Source of the DNA: Alphaproteobacteria bacterium
GTDB taxonomy: Bacteria; Pseudomonadota; Alphaproteobacteria; Geminicoccales; Geminicoccaceae
NCBI GenBank assembly: GCA_026982585.1
Contig: JALSGW010000326.1
Coordinates: forward strand, 1-10,994
DNA: 10,994 bases
Direction of reading: 5' to 3'
Shown: piece after piece, positions 1-6,445 of the stretch
Layout of the letters: each line of letters starts with the position of its first letter
Numbering within the stretch: position 1 is the first letter of the stretch
Translations under genes and position numbers: made by a program
The notes under the pieces: model-generated
What the model saw: only the letters and a program-made list of their open reading frames with translations
Told to the model about the DNA's origin: nothing
Databases searched by the model: none

Positions 1-351
1 CGCCTCGCGCAGCCGCCCCACCACCCAGGCATCGCGCAGCGGCTGCCGGCCCTCGTGGATCCGGGTGCCGAAGGCGGTCGGCATGTCCCGGGTGTCGAAC
101 ACGTCCTTGACCCCGACCGGCAGGCCAAAGAGCGGCCCTTTGGCGCGGCCGAGCCGGCGTTCGAACTCGCGCTCCTCGACCTGGCGGCGAAAACGCTCCT
201 CGTCGAAGAAGGCGAACGCCTTCACCCCGGGTTCGCGCTCGCGGATGCGGGCGAGCACCAAGTCCGCCAGCTCGCCGAGCCCGAGCCGTCCCTCCCGCAT
301 CCAGGCGGCGAGTTCCCCCGCATCGCGATCGAGCAGCGTCGCCTCGGCCAT
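1..351 (-). CDS. Amidase signature family protein, N-terminal part (runs off the left edge)
   Basis: Only the first 117 codons are in the window. The segment around residues 73-96 (PLFGLPVGVKDVFDTRDMP, then AFGT) is the typical entry to the amidase signature fold. Lys82 in GVKD matches the Lys of the family's Ser-cisSer-Lys triad; both serines lie outside the window. Family members hydrolyse amide bonds, and GatA-type members use released ammonia in Glu-tRNA(Gln) amidation. The upstream partner here is a TRAP permease rather than gatC/gatB, so I favour a catabolic amidase. The ATG at 351 lies 6 bases after the dctM stop, and the GAGGGG ribosome site overlaps that stop, implying translation coupled to dctM. 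The substrate is unknown. Family assignment is firm; role in the uptake pathway is inferred from position. Confidence 0.88.
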   Translation of the reverse strand, partial: MAEATLLDRDAGELAAWMREGRLGLGELADLVLARIREREPGVKAFAFFDEERFRRQVEEREFERRLGRAKGPLFGLPVGVKDVFDTRDMPTAFGTRIHEGRQPLRDAWVVGRLREA

Positions 352-357
352 CGCCCC

Positions 358-1680
358 TCAGCGCCCGTAGATGAGCGTCGGCAGGTAGAGCGCGATGTCG
401 GGGAAGATGTAGAGCATCGCCATGGCGATGAACACCATCACCAGAAACGGCATGGAGCCGCGGAAGATGTCGACGAGCCCCACCTGGGGCGGTGCCACCC
501 CCTTGAGATAGTAGGCGGACATCGCCATCGGCGGGGTGAGGAAGGAGGTCTGCAGGTTGAGGGCGACGAGCAGGCCGAAGATGATCGGGTCGATGTCGAA
601 ATAGGGCAGGAGGGGCAGGAAGATGGGCACGAAGATGATGATGATCTCGGTCCACTCGAGCGGCCAGCCGAGCAGGAAGATGATCAGCTGGGCGAGGATG
701 AGGAAGGTCACCGGCGACAGGTCGAGCGAGAGCACCCACTCCTCGATCAGCTTGTCGCCGCCGAGGTAGGAGAAGACGCTGGAGAAGGTCCAGGAGCCGA
801 TGAACAGGTAGATCACCATCGCCGAGGTGCGGGCGGTGAGGAACACCGATTCCCGCAGCCGGTCCCAGGTCAGTGCGCGGTAGGCGGCCGCCAGCACCAG
901 CGCGCCGAGCGCCCCCACCGCCGCCGCTTCCGAGGGGGTGGCGAGGCCGAACAGAATGGCGCCCAAGACCGAGGTGATGAGGAGCGCGAGCGGGAAGAAG
1001 GAGGTCAAGAGCCGGAGGAACACCTCCCAGAAGCTCACCTGCATCTCCTCCTTGGAGACCTTGGGCGCGAGGCTCGGATTGATGATCGCCCGGCCGATCA
1101 CGTAGAGCACATAGAGGCCGGCGAGGATGAAGCCCGGGAACAGCGCCGCCGCATAGAGGCGCACCACCGAGATGCTGGAGGTGGCGGCGTAGACGATCAG
1201 CATGATCGAGGGCGGGATCAGGATGCCGAGGGTGCCGCCCGCGCAGATCACGCCGGAGGCGAGCCGCTGGTTGTAGCCCGCCTTCAGCATCGGCGGCAGG
1301 GCGAGCAGCCCCATCAGCGTCACCACGGCGCCGACGATGCCGGTCGCGGTGGCGAACAGGGCGCAGGTGATGAGGGCGGCCACCGCCATCGAGGCCGGCA
1401 CCCGTCGCGCCGCCAGCTGGATCGAGAAGAACAGCCGATCGAGGATGTCCGCCCGTTCGACGATGTAGCCCATGAACAGGAACAGGGGGACCGCCACCAG
1501 CACGTCGTTGGCCATGATGTCGTAGGTGTTCTGGACCAGCAGATTGAACAGCCGGTCCCCCATGGCGTAGTAGCCGAAGAACACCGCCATCGCCACCAGG
1601 GTGAAGGCCACCGGAAACCCGAGCAGGATGGCGAAAATGAACAGCCCCATCATCAACAGGGCCACCTGGGCGTCGGTCAT
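358..1680 (-). CDS. dctM: TRAP transporter large membrane subunit (DctM family)
   Basis: The 440-residue product is almost entirely hydrophobic, with about 12 membrane segments, matching the usual length of TRAP large permeases. It carries the Na+-coupled transport path of a tripartite ATP-independent periplasmic transporter in the inner membrane. Family-like features include LLFLMG-type stretches near residue 67, the Gly-rich TCALFATATGIVGAVVTLMG region, GGTLGILIPPSIMLIVYA (about 148-165) and LLVALNLQTSFLTPPMAMSA near 370. The ATG overlaps the dctQ stop by 4 bases (ATGA), and GGAGG lies 7 bases upstream inside dctQ, so the two membrane subunits are translationally coupled. The form resembles the TakP/FcbT branch (mannitol/chloroaromatic type). 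The ligand cannot be inferred from this subunit. Confidence 0.95.
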   Translation of the reverse strand: MTDAQVALLMMGLFIFAILLGFPVAFTLVAMAVFFGYYAMGDRLFNLLVQNTYDIMANDVLVAVPLFLFMGYIVERADILDRLFFSIQLAARRVPASMAVAALITCALFATATGIVGAVVTLMGLLALPPMLKAGYNQRLASGVICAGGTLGILIPPSIMLIVYAATSSISVVRLYAAALFPGFILAGLYVLYVIGRAIINPSLAPKVSKEEMQVSFWEVFLRLLTSFFPLALLITSVLGAILFGLATPSEAAAVGALGALVLAAAYRALTWDRLRESVFLTARTSAMVIYLFIGSWTFSSVFSYLGGDKLIEEWVLSLDLSPVTFLILAQLIIFLLGWPLEWTEIIIIFVPIFLPLLPYFDIDPIIFGLLVALNLQTSFLTPPMAMSAYYLKGVAPPQVGLVDIFRGSMPFLVMVFIAMAMLYIFPDIALYLPTLIYGR

Positions 1681-2291
1681 CGGCCGCCCTCCGCCTCCAT
1701 CGGCTGACCGCCGGCCGCCGCGAGGCGCTTGCGCGCCTCCTCCTCGAGGATCGCCCGCTCGATCTCCTCCACGTCATGGGGCCGGAGCGGCCACTCCCCG
1801 GTGCGGATACAACGGATGCAGCGCACGATCTCGTAGATGCCCTGCAGGAACAACAGCGCCCCGGCGATGGGGATGAGGGTCTTCATGGGATAGATCGGGA
1901 TCATCGCCGGGCTGAAGATGGACACCTCCCCATACCGCCACGACAGCCGCGCGAAATAGTATCCGGCATAGAACAGGGCGGCCGCGCCGGGCAGGTAGAA
2001 CAGGAGATAGAGGGCGAGGTCCACCGCCGCCTGGGTGCGCGGCCGCCACAAGCGGTAGATGAAGTCGCCGCGCACCATGCCGTCGCGGGAGACCGTATAG
2101 GGCCCCGCCATCAGGAACAGCGCCCCGTACATCATGTACATGATGTCGTAGGACCACTGGGTCGGGGCGTTGAGCGCATAGCGCATGAACACCTCGAAGG
2201 AGACCCCGAAGGTCAGGATCAGGATGCACCAGGCGAACGCCTTGCCGACCCAGGTGCTGAGCGTGTTGATGAACAGGAGCAGCCGATCCAC
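1677..2291 (-). CDS. dctQ: TRAP transporter small membrane subunit (DctQ family)
   Basis: The 204-residue protein has four predicted membrane helices (about 13-33, 48-66, 88-112, 133-157), as expected for a DctQ subunit, which pairs with DctM in the inner membrane. The family-like segment EVFMRYALNAPTQWSYDIMY sits between helices 1 and 2. The start is GTG at 2291: AGGAG/GGAGG lies 5-7 bases upstream (2297-2303), and no ATG near it is as well placed. The C-terminal 45 residues are charged, rich in Glu, Arg and Ala (HDVEEIERAILEEEARKR), and probably form a cytoplasmic helix. This is somewhat longer than I would expect for the family. The gene ends in a 4-base overlap with dctM. Confidence 0.93.
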   Translation of the reverse strand: MDRLLLFINTLSTWVGKAFAWCILILTFGVSFEVFMRYALNAPTQWSYDIMYMMYGALFLMAGPYTVSRDGMVRGDFIYRLWRPRTQAAVDLALYLLFYLPGAAALFYAGYYFARLSWRYGEVSIFSPAMIPIYPMKTLIPIAGALLFLQGIYEIVRCIRCIRTGEWPLRPHDVEEIERAILEEEARKRLAAAGGQPMEAEGGR

Positions 2292-2388
2292 CCTTTCTCC
2301 TCCCCGGCGTCGCCGCCGCCCGCGCTATGTAGCCGCCCAAGACGCCCGCGGCCAGACCGGCGATGGGCCCGCCGTCACCCCGACACGA

Positions 2389-2416
2389 CGGCGGGGCGGA
2401 AAAGCCCGCCCCGCCC
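2389..2416 (-). promoter_or_regulatory. GC-rich hairpin in the dctP-dctQ intergenic gap
   Basis: The arms at 2390-2399 and 2406-2415 are perfect 10-base inverted repeats (GGCGGGGCGG / CCGCCCCGCC) around a 6-base loop. On the transcribed minus strand no U-tract follows, so this is not a classical intrinsic terminator. A stable stem after the binding-protein gene and before the permease genes is a known arrangement in binding-protein transporters. There it protects or attenuates mRNA so that the binding protein is made in excess. That role here is inference. The rest of the 152-base gap (2292-2443) holds only the dctQ ribosome site. Confidence 0.6.
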
Positions 2417-2443
2417 GCCGCGCCGAAGCCCGGCGCCGCCGCT

Positions 2444-3607
2444 TTAGAACGGCAGCTTGCCGAAGTAATACTCGTAGGCGAGCTTGTAGTCGGCCTGGTT
2501 GTAGTAGAGGTAGCCCATCACCCGCTTCGCCCAGGCCAGCTGGGAGTCGACCACCTTCTTGAAGAAGGGATCCTGGTTGAGGTCGGCCAGCACCTCGTCC
2601 CAGGCCTTGAGCTGGGCTTCGAACACGTCCTTGGGCGTGCGGTAGACCTGCACCCCGTACTGCTCCTGCAGCACGATGAAGTCCTTGGAGTACTGGTCCA
2701 TCGCCGTCGCGTAGTTGGCGGTGCTGGCCGCCTCCGCCGCGTAGCGCAGGATCGCCTTGTGCTCGTCGGGCAGCGAATTGTACTTGTCCTTGTTGAAGAT
2801 GATCTCGAAGTACTCGTTGGCCTGATGGTAGCTGCCCATCATGTAGACCTTGCGCACGTCGTGGGCGCCGAAGCGCATGTCGGAGGTCGGGTTGTTGAAC
2901 TCGAAGGCGTCGATGACCCCGCGCTCCAGCGCCGGCACGATCTCGCCGCCCGGCAGCTGCACCACCGACATGCCCAGCTTCTGCATCACCTGGGTGGCGA
3001 GGCCCACCGTGCGGTACTTGAGGCCGCGCAGATCCTCCACGCTTTCGACCCGCTTGGAGAACCAGCCGAGCGGCTGGGTCGGCATGGGCATGGCGAAAAA
3101 GCCGACCAGGTTGAGCCCCAGCATCTCGTGGAGCTCGTTGTAGAGCTCGAGGCCGCCGCCCTTGTAGATCCAGGCCAGCCCCTCCTGGGCGGTGAAGCCG
3201 AACACCGGGCCGGTGCCGAACAGCGAGGCGGCCGGATGCTTGCCGTACCAGTAGGCGGTGACCCAGTGACCGCCGTCCAGAATACCGTCGTTGACCGCGT
3301 CCATCACCGAAAACGGCTTCACCACCGCGCCCGCGACCAAATACTCGATGCGCAGGCGGCCGCCCGCCATTTCGTTGACGCGATCCACATACTCGAGGGC
3401 GAAGTCGTTGAAGATGTCGGTCGGGCCCCAAGCGCCCTGCATCTTCAAGACCACGGTCTGCGCCCGGCTCACCTGGGGCATGGCGACGCTCGCCGCGCCC
3501 GCGGCCACCGCCGTGGTGGCGGTGCGCTTGAGGAAGCGCCGGCGCGTGACCTTCTCGCCGTTCTCGATCACCTTCTCAACGACGCGCACCTTGGTTCCCG
3601 TCGACAT
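2444..3607 (-). CDS. dctP: TRAP transporter periplasmic substrate-binding protein (DctP, TakP/FcbT-like), Tat-exported
   Basis: The 387-residue solute-binding protein captures the substrate in the periplasm and delivers it to DctQM. A twin-arginine motif (TRRRFLK, residues 21-27) precedes a weakly hydrophobic Ala-rich stretch and a plausible cleavage site after SRA (49), so export is by Tat. The mature protein has the TRAP landmarks: a GLKYRTVGLATQVMQKLG region with Arg199, expected to clamp a carboxylate, and LPGGEIVPALERGVIDAFEF (218-237). Glu236 aligns with the Na+-coordinating Glu of TakP as I recall it, while Phe237 replaces TakP's Trp. The ligand is probably an organic acid. ATG at 3607 is chosen over in-frame GTG at 3613 because the ribosome site is 8 bases away rather than 2. 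It is the first gene of the dctPQM-amidase operon. Confidence 0.95.
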   Translation of the reverse strand: MSTGTKVRVVEKVIENGEKVTRRRFLKRTATTAVAAGAASVAMPQVSRAQTVVLKMQGAWGPTDIFNDFALEYVDRVNEMAGGRLRIEYLVAGAVVKPFSVMDAVNDGILDGGHWVTAYWYGKHPAASLFGTGPVFGFTAQEGLAWIYKGGGLELYNELHEMLGLNLVGFFAMPMPTQPLGWFSKRVESVEDLRGLKYRTVGLATQVMQKLGMSVVQLPGGEIVPALERGVIDAFEFNNPTSDMRFGAHDVRKVYMMGSYHQANEYFEIIFNKDKYNSLPDEHKAILRYAAEAASTANYATAMDQYSKDFIVLQEQYGVQVYRTPKDVFEAQLKAWDEVLADLNQDPFFKKVVDSQLAWAKRVMGYLYYNQADYKLAYEYYFGKLPF

Positions 3608-3613
3608 GCTCAC

Positions 3614-3847
3614 GGCCTCCCTCGGCTCGCTTGGTACAAAGGGCTCCTAGCACAAAACGCGCGCCGCGCCAGCCTCATGGGCGCGCCGCCGCGCCCCGCA
3701 TAGCACGGAATTCCGCATGGCGGGAAGATCGCCGCATGCCAATGCGGAGCGCCGCCAGCCAACCTTCCCGCGCCGGAGCGTCCCTGCGTCGCTTGCGATG
3801 CGGCTTCGCTGCGCCAGATTGGCAGCCAGGGGAGCGAAGGTGATCGC
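3614..3847. other. Divergent intergenic region between dctP and ccmI, rich in inverted repeats
   Basis: This non-coding stretch of about 234 bases must hold the promoters of both the TRAP operon (leftward) and ccmI (rightward). I could not identify a convincing -35/-10 pair for either. It contains a perfect 10-base palindrome CGGAATTCCG (3706-3715), and an 8-base inverted repeat GCGGGAAG / CTTCCCGC (3720-3727 and 3764-3771) that encloses a second hairpin CCGCAT-gcca-ATGCGG (3732-3747). A short dyad GCCA-gat-TGGC (3813-3823) lies close to ccmI. These are candidate operators. Open frames crossing the region look like shadows of GC-rich sequence. Confidence 0.6.
3616..3621 (-). promoter_or_regulatory. 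Ribosome binding site of dctP (decides the start)
   Basis: On the minus strand this reads GGGAGG. It is 8 bases from ATG 3607 but only 2 bases from the in-frame GTG at 3613, so ATG 3607 is the better start and the protein begins MSTGTK. Confidence 0.75.
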
Positions 3848-5221
3848 ATGACCGTTCTCGCCTGGATCCTGTACCTGCTGGTGGCCCTCGTCGTCGCCGG
3901 CTTCCTGCTCTGGCCGCTGTTGCGGCGCCGTTCCGCCCATCTCAGCCGCCGCGAGGCGGAGCTCGCGCTCGCCCGCCAGCAGCTCGCCGAAATCGCCCGC
4001 GACCGCGAGCTCGGCTTGATCGACGACGCGGCGGCGCGGGCCGCCGAACTCGAGATCAAGCGCCGCATGCTCAAGCTCGCCGAGGAGGGCGAGGAGGGCG
4101 AGCCCTCCCGGGCGCGGCCGGCGCTGGTGGTGGCGGCGGCATTGTTGGTGCCGCTGCTCGGCGGCGCCCTCTACGCCTCGCTCGGCCGGCCGCAACTCCA
4201 ACAGCTGCCCTGGCTCGCCAAGGAGCTGCCCAAGGGGCCGGATCTGGCCGCCCAGCGCGAACAGCAGCGCCAGCTCATGGAGATGGCGGCGCGGCTCGAA
4301 GGCGAGCTCCAGCAGGATCCCGAGGACGCCGACCGCTGGCTGTTGCTCGCCCGCACCCGCATGGCGCTCAAACGCCATCGCGACGCCGCCAACGCCTTCC
4401 AGCAGGTGCTCAACCTCGACCCCGAGCGCCCGGGAGTGCGCGCCGCCCTCGGCGAGGCCCTGACGCTTGCCGGCGAGGGCTATGTCACCCCCGCCGCGAG
4501 GCGGCTGTTCGAGGCCGAGCTCGCGCGCAACCCCGCCGATCCGCGCGCCCGCTTCTACCTCGCCCTCGCCGCCGAACAGGCGGGCAAGTTCCGCGAGGCC
4601 CTCGACGGCTATCTGGACCTCGGCCGCGATTCCACCGCCGACGCGCCCTGGCTGCCCCAGCTGCGCGAGCGCATCCGCGTCGTCGCCATGCAGATCGGCG
4701 AGAATCCGGAGCCGCTCTTGGCCCAGGTGGGCAACGCCGCCCCGGCGGTCCAGGCCGACGGCGAGCTCGCGCTTCCGCCCGAACAGCGGGCGATGGTGGA
4801 GGGGATGGTGGAACGGTTGCGCGCCCGGCTCGAGGACGAGCCGGAGGATCTCGAGGGCTGGCGGATGCTGGCGCGCTCCTACTGGGTGCTGGGGCGCAGG
4901 GATGAGGCGATCGCGATCTACCGCGACCTCGCCGCCCGTCAGCCCCAGCAGGTGGAGGCCCAGCTCGACTACGCCTTCGCGCTCCTGGAAGCGGGCGAGG
5001 GCCGCGGCGGGCTGCCCGAGGAGGCGGTGGCCGCCTTCGAGCGGGTGCTCGCGCTCGATGCCGAACAGCCCGACGCGCTTTTCTATCTCGGCGTGGCCGC
5101 CTTCGAGCGCGGCGACCGGGAGGCGGCGGTGGCGCTCTGGCGCCGGCTCGTGGAACGGCTGCCCGAGGACGATCCCCGCCGCCAACAGCTCGAACGCCAG
5201 CTCGACGCCCTGGGCTCCTGA
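3848..5221 (+). CDS. ccmI: Cytochrome c maturation protein CcmI-like, TPR-containing
   Basis: The 457-residue protein has the CcmI plan: membrane helix 1 (about 4-25), a charged coiled-coil cytoplasmic loop (about 33-85), membrane helix 2 (about 92-111) ending in the typical YASLGRPQL, then a periplasmic TPR region. CcmI is known to hold apocytochrome c for the haem ligation complex (CcmF/CcmH). TPR-like helices run from about 159 to 260. After a linker at about 285-310 a second module begins (ALPPEQRAMVEGMVERLRAR), with further TPRs to about 440. The two modules resemble each other (QQDPEDADRWLLLARTRMAL and DEPEDLEGWRMLARSYWVLG), which suggests internal duplication. The start is the ATG at 3848 with AAGG 7 bases upstream. 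No other ccm genes are adjacent, so the name rests on architecture rather than context. Confidence 0.85.
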   Translation: MTVLAWILYLLVALVVAGFLLWPLLRRRSAHLSRREAELALARQQLAEIARDRELGLIDDAAARAAELEIKRRMLKLAEEGEEGEPSRARPALVVAAALLVPLLGGALYASLGRPQLQQLPWLAKELPKGPDLAAQREQQRQLMEMAARLEGELQQDPEDADRWLLLARTRMALKRHRDAANAFQQVLNLDPERPGVRAALGEALTLAGEGYVTPAARRLFEAELARNPADPRARFYLALAAEQAGKFREALDGYLDLGRDSTADAPWLPQLRERIRVVAMQIGENPEPLLAQVGNAAPAVQADGELALPPEQRAMVEGMVERLRARLEDEPEDLEGWRMLARSYWVLGRRDEAIAIYRDLAARQPQQVEAQLDYAFALLEAGEGRGGLPEEAVAAFERVLALDAEQPDALFYLGVAAFERGDREAAVALWRRLVERLPEDDPRRQQLERQLDALGS

Positions 5222-5235
5222 ACGTCCCCAGGAGC
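5214..5235 (+). terminator. Weak hairpin at the ccmI stop codon
   Basis: GCTCCTG (5214-5220) and CAGGAGC (5229-5235) form a 7-base stem with an 8-base loop, overlapping the ccmI stop. There is no U-tract after it, so it may only mark the 3' end or slow polymerase. I cannot call it a functional terminator with confidence. Confidence 0.3.
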
Positions 5236-5380
5236 GGCCCGCCCGCCGCGCCGCCGCCGCGGCCAGGCGGAGGCGCATGGCCACGAGCCAATTCCACCGG
5301 CGGTGTGATGTGGGCCGTTTTGTGTTAAACTCCATGCGGAGCTGGAGGCACCTCTGTCGCGGTGGGGACGGAGGTGGGTG
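5222..5380 (+). promoter_or_regulatory. Intergenic leader before the amino acid dehydrogenase
   Basis: This 159-base gap is GC-rich up to about 5300. It then has a locally AT-richer patch at 5317-5331 (gttttgtgttaaact), the best place for a promoter; TAAACT (5326-5331) could be a -10 element, but no good -35 matches it. Downstream, CACCTC (5349-5354) is complementary to GAGGTG (5371-5376), which contains most of the ribosome site GGAGGT (5370-5375). This leaves open a leader fold that hides the site. A small dyad CTCC-atgc-GGAG lies at 5330-5341. Confidence 0.4.
5370..5375 (+). promoter_or_regulatory. Ribosome binding site of the dehydrogenase (decides the start)
   Basis: GGAGGT sits 5 bases before ATG 5381 and only 2 bases before the in-frame GTG at 5378, favouring the ATG. 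Confidence 0.75.
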
Positions 5381-6442
5381 ATGGTTGTCTTCTCCCATCC
5401 GGAATTCCGGGACCACGAGGAGGTCCGCTTTCTCCATGATGCCCGGAGCGGGCTCAGGGCCGTGATCGCCATCCACAGCACCCTGCTCGGCCCGGCGCTC
5501 GGCGGCTGCCGCATGTGGCCCTATGCGAGTGAGGCCGAGGCGCTCTCAGACGCCCTGCGCCTGTCCTGGGCCATGACCCTGAAGGCGGCCATGGCGGGGC
5601 TCAGGCTCGGCGGCGGCAAGAGTGTCATCCTGGGCGATCCGAAACGGGACAAAACCCCGGAGCTGCTGCGCGCCTTCGGGCGCGAGGTGGAGCGCATGGG
5701 CGGCCGCTATTACACCGGCGAGGATGTGGGAATGTCGCCGGAGGACATGGCGGTGGCGGGCGAGGCGACCCGATATGTGCTCGGCAAGCCGGGGCAGGGA
5801 AGCTCCGGCGATCCCTCCCCCTTCACCGCCCGCGGTGTGCTCGCCGGCATCGAGGTGGCGGTGCGCCATCGGCTCGGGCGCGGGGAGCTCTGCGGCCTTA
5901 AGGTGGCGGTGCAGGGTCTCGGCCATGTGGGCATGGCGTTGTGCGCGCTCCTGCACGAGCGCGGCGCGCGGCTTTGGGTTGCGGATCTCGACCGGGACAA
6001 GGTGGCGGACGCCCGCCGTCGCTTCGGCGCCGAGGTGGTGCCGCCCGAGCGGGTGCAGGCCTTGGATGTGGACGTCTTCAGCCCCTGCGCGCTCGGCGGC
6101 GTCCTCAACGCCGAGACCATCCCCGAGCTCGGCTGCAGGGTGGTCGCCGGCTCGGCGAACAACCAGCTCGCCACCCCCGCGGACGGCCGGCGTCTCCACG
6201 AGCGCGGCATCCTCTACGCACCGGACTATGTGATCAACGCGGGCGGGCTCATCAACATCGCCCAGGAGCTGCACCCCGAGGGCTACGACCGGGCCCGCGC
6301 GCTCGCCGCCCTCGAGGTGATCCCAAGGCGCCTTCAGGCCGTCTTCCGCCGCGCCGAGGCGGAGGGCCGGCCGCCCGCGGAGGTGGCCGATGCCATGGCC
6401 GCCGAGATGCTGAGCGCCGCGGCCCGCTCCCGGGCGGCGTGA
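5381..6442 (+). CDS. Leucine dehydrogenase-type amino acid dehydrogenase (Glu/Leu/Phe/Val family)
   Basis: The 353-residue protein should catalyse NAD+-dependent reversible deamination of an aliphatic or aromatic L-amino acid to a 2-oxoacid plus ammonia in the cytoplasm. The N-terminal catalytic domain has LGGCRMWPY (40-48), Lys68 in MTLKAAMAG, Lys80 in GLRLGGGKS and Asp115 in TGEDVGMS. With ATG 5381 as residue 1, these fall at the same numbers I recall for Bacillus leucine dehydrogenase, which supports the start. The nucleotide-binding domain carries the Rossmann motif GLGHVG near 180, and an acidic residue (WVADLDRDK) follows where NAD+ enzymes bind the ribose. VAGSANNQLATP and YAPDYVINAGGLIN are family landmarks. 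Leucine, valine and phenylalanine specificity cannot be separated by eye. It follows ccmI but probably has its own promoter. Confidence 0.93.
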   Translation: MVVFSHPEFRDHEEVRFLHDARSGLRAVIAIHSTLLGPALGGCRMWPYASEAEALSDALRLSWAMTLKAAMAGLRLGGGKSVILGDPKRDKTPELLRAFGREVERMGGRYYTGEDVGMSPEDMAVAGEATRYVLGKPGQGSSGDPSPFTARGVLAGIEVAVRHRLGRGELCGLKVAVQGLGHVGMALCALLHERGARLWVADLDRDKVADARRRFGAEVVPPERVQALDVDVFSPCALGGVLNAETIPELGCRVVAGSANNQLATPADGRRLHERGILYAPDYVINAGGLINIAQELHPEGYDRARALAALEVIPRRLQAVFRRAEAEGRPPAEVADAMAAEMLSAAARSRAA

Positions 6443-6445
6443 GGG

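Noticed and set aside
55..1707. 550-codon open frame on the plus strand, antisense to the amidase, dctM and dctQ
   Set aside because: The product is a low-complexity mix of Gly, Glu, His, Arg and Gln with no domain, and the opposite strand holds clear DctM and DctQ proteins. Long antisense frames are expected at this GC content.
2389..2416. Classical intrinsic terminator for dctP
   Set aside because: The stem is strong but no run of U follows on the minus strand, so I list it as a regulatory hairpin.
2363..3703. 446-codon open frame on the plus strand opposite dctP
   Set aside because: DctP is unambiguous on the minus strand, and this frame lacks a credible ribosome site or domain.
3647..5476. 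609-codon open frame on the minus strand, antisense to ccmI and crossing the divergent intergenic region
   Set aside because: The ccmI strand has a clean start, ribosome site, two membrane helices and TPR motifs. The antisense product is a compositionally biased shadow.
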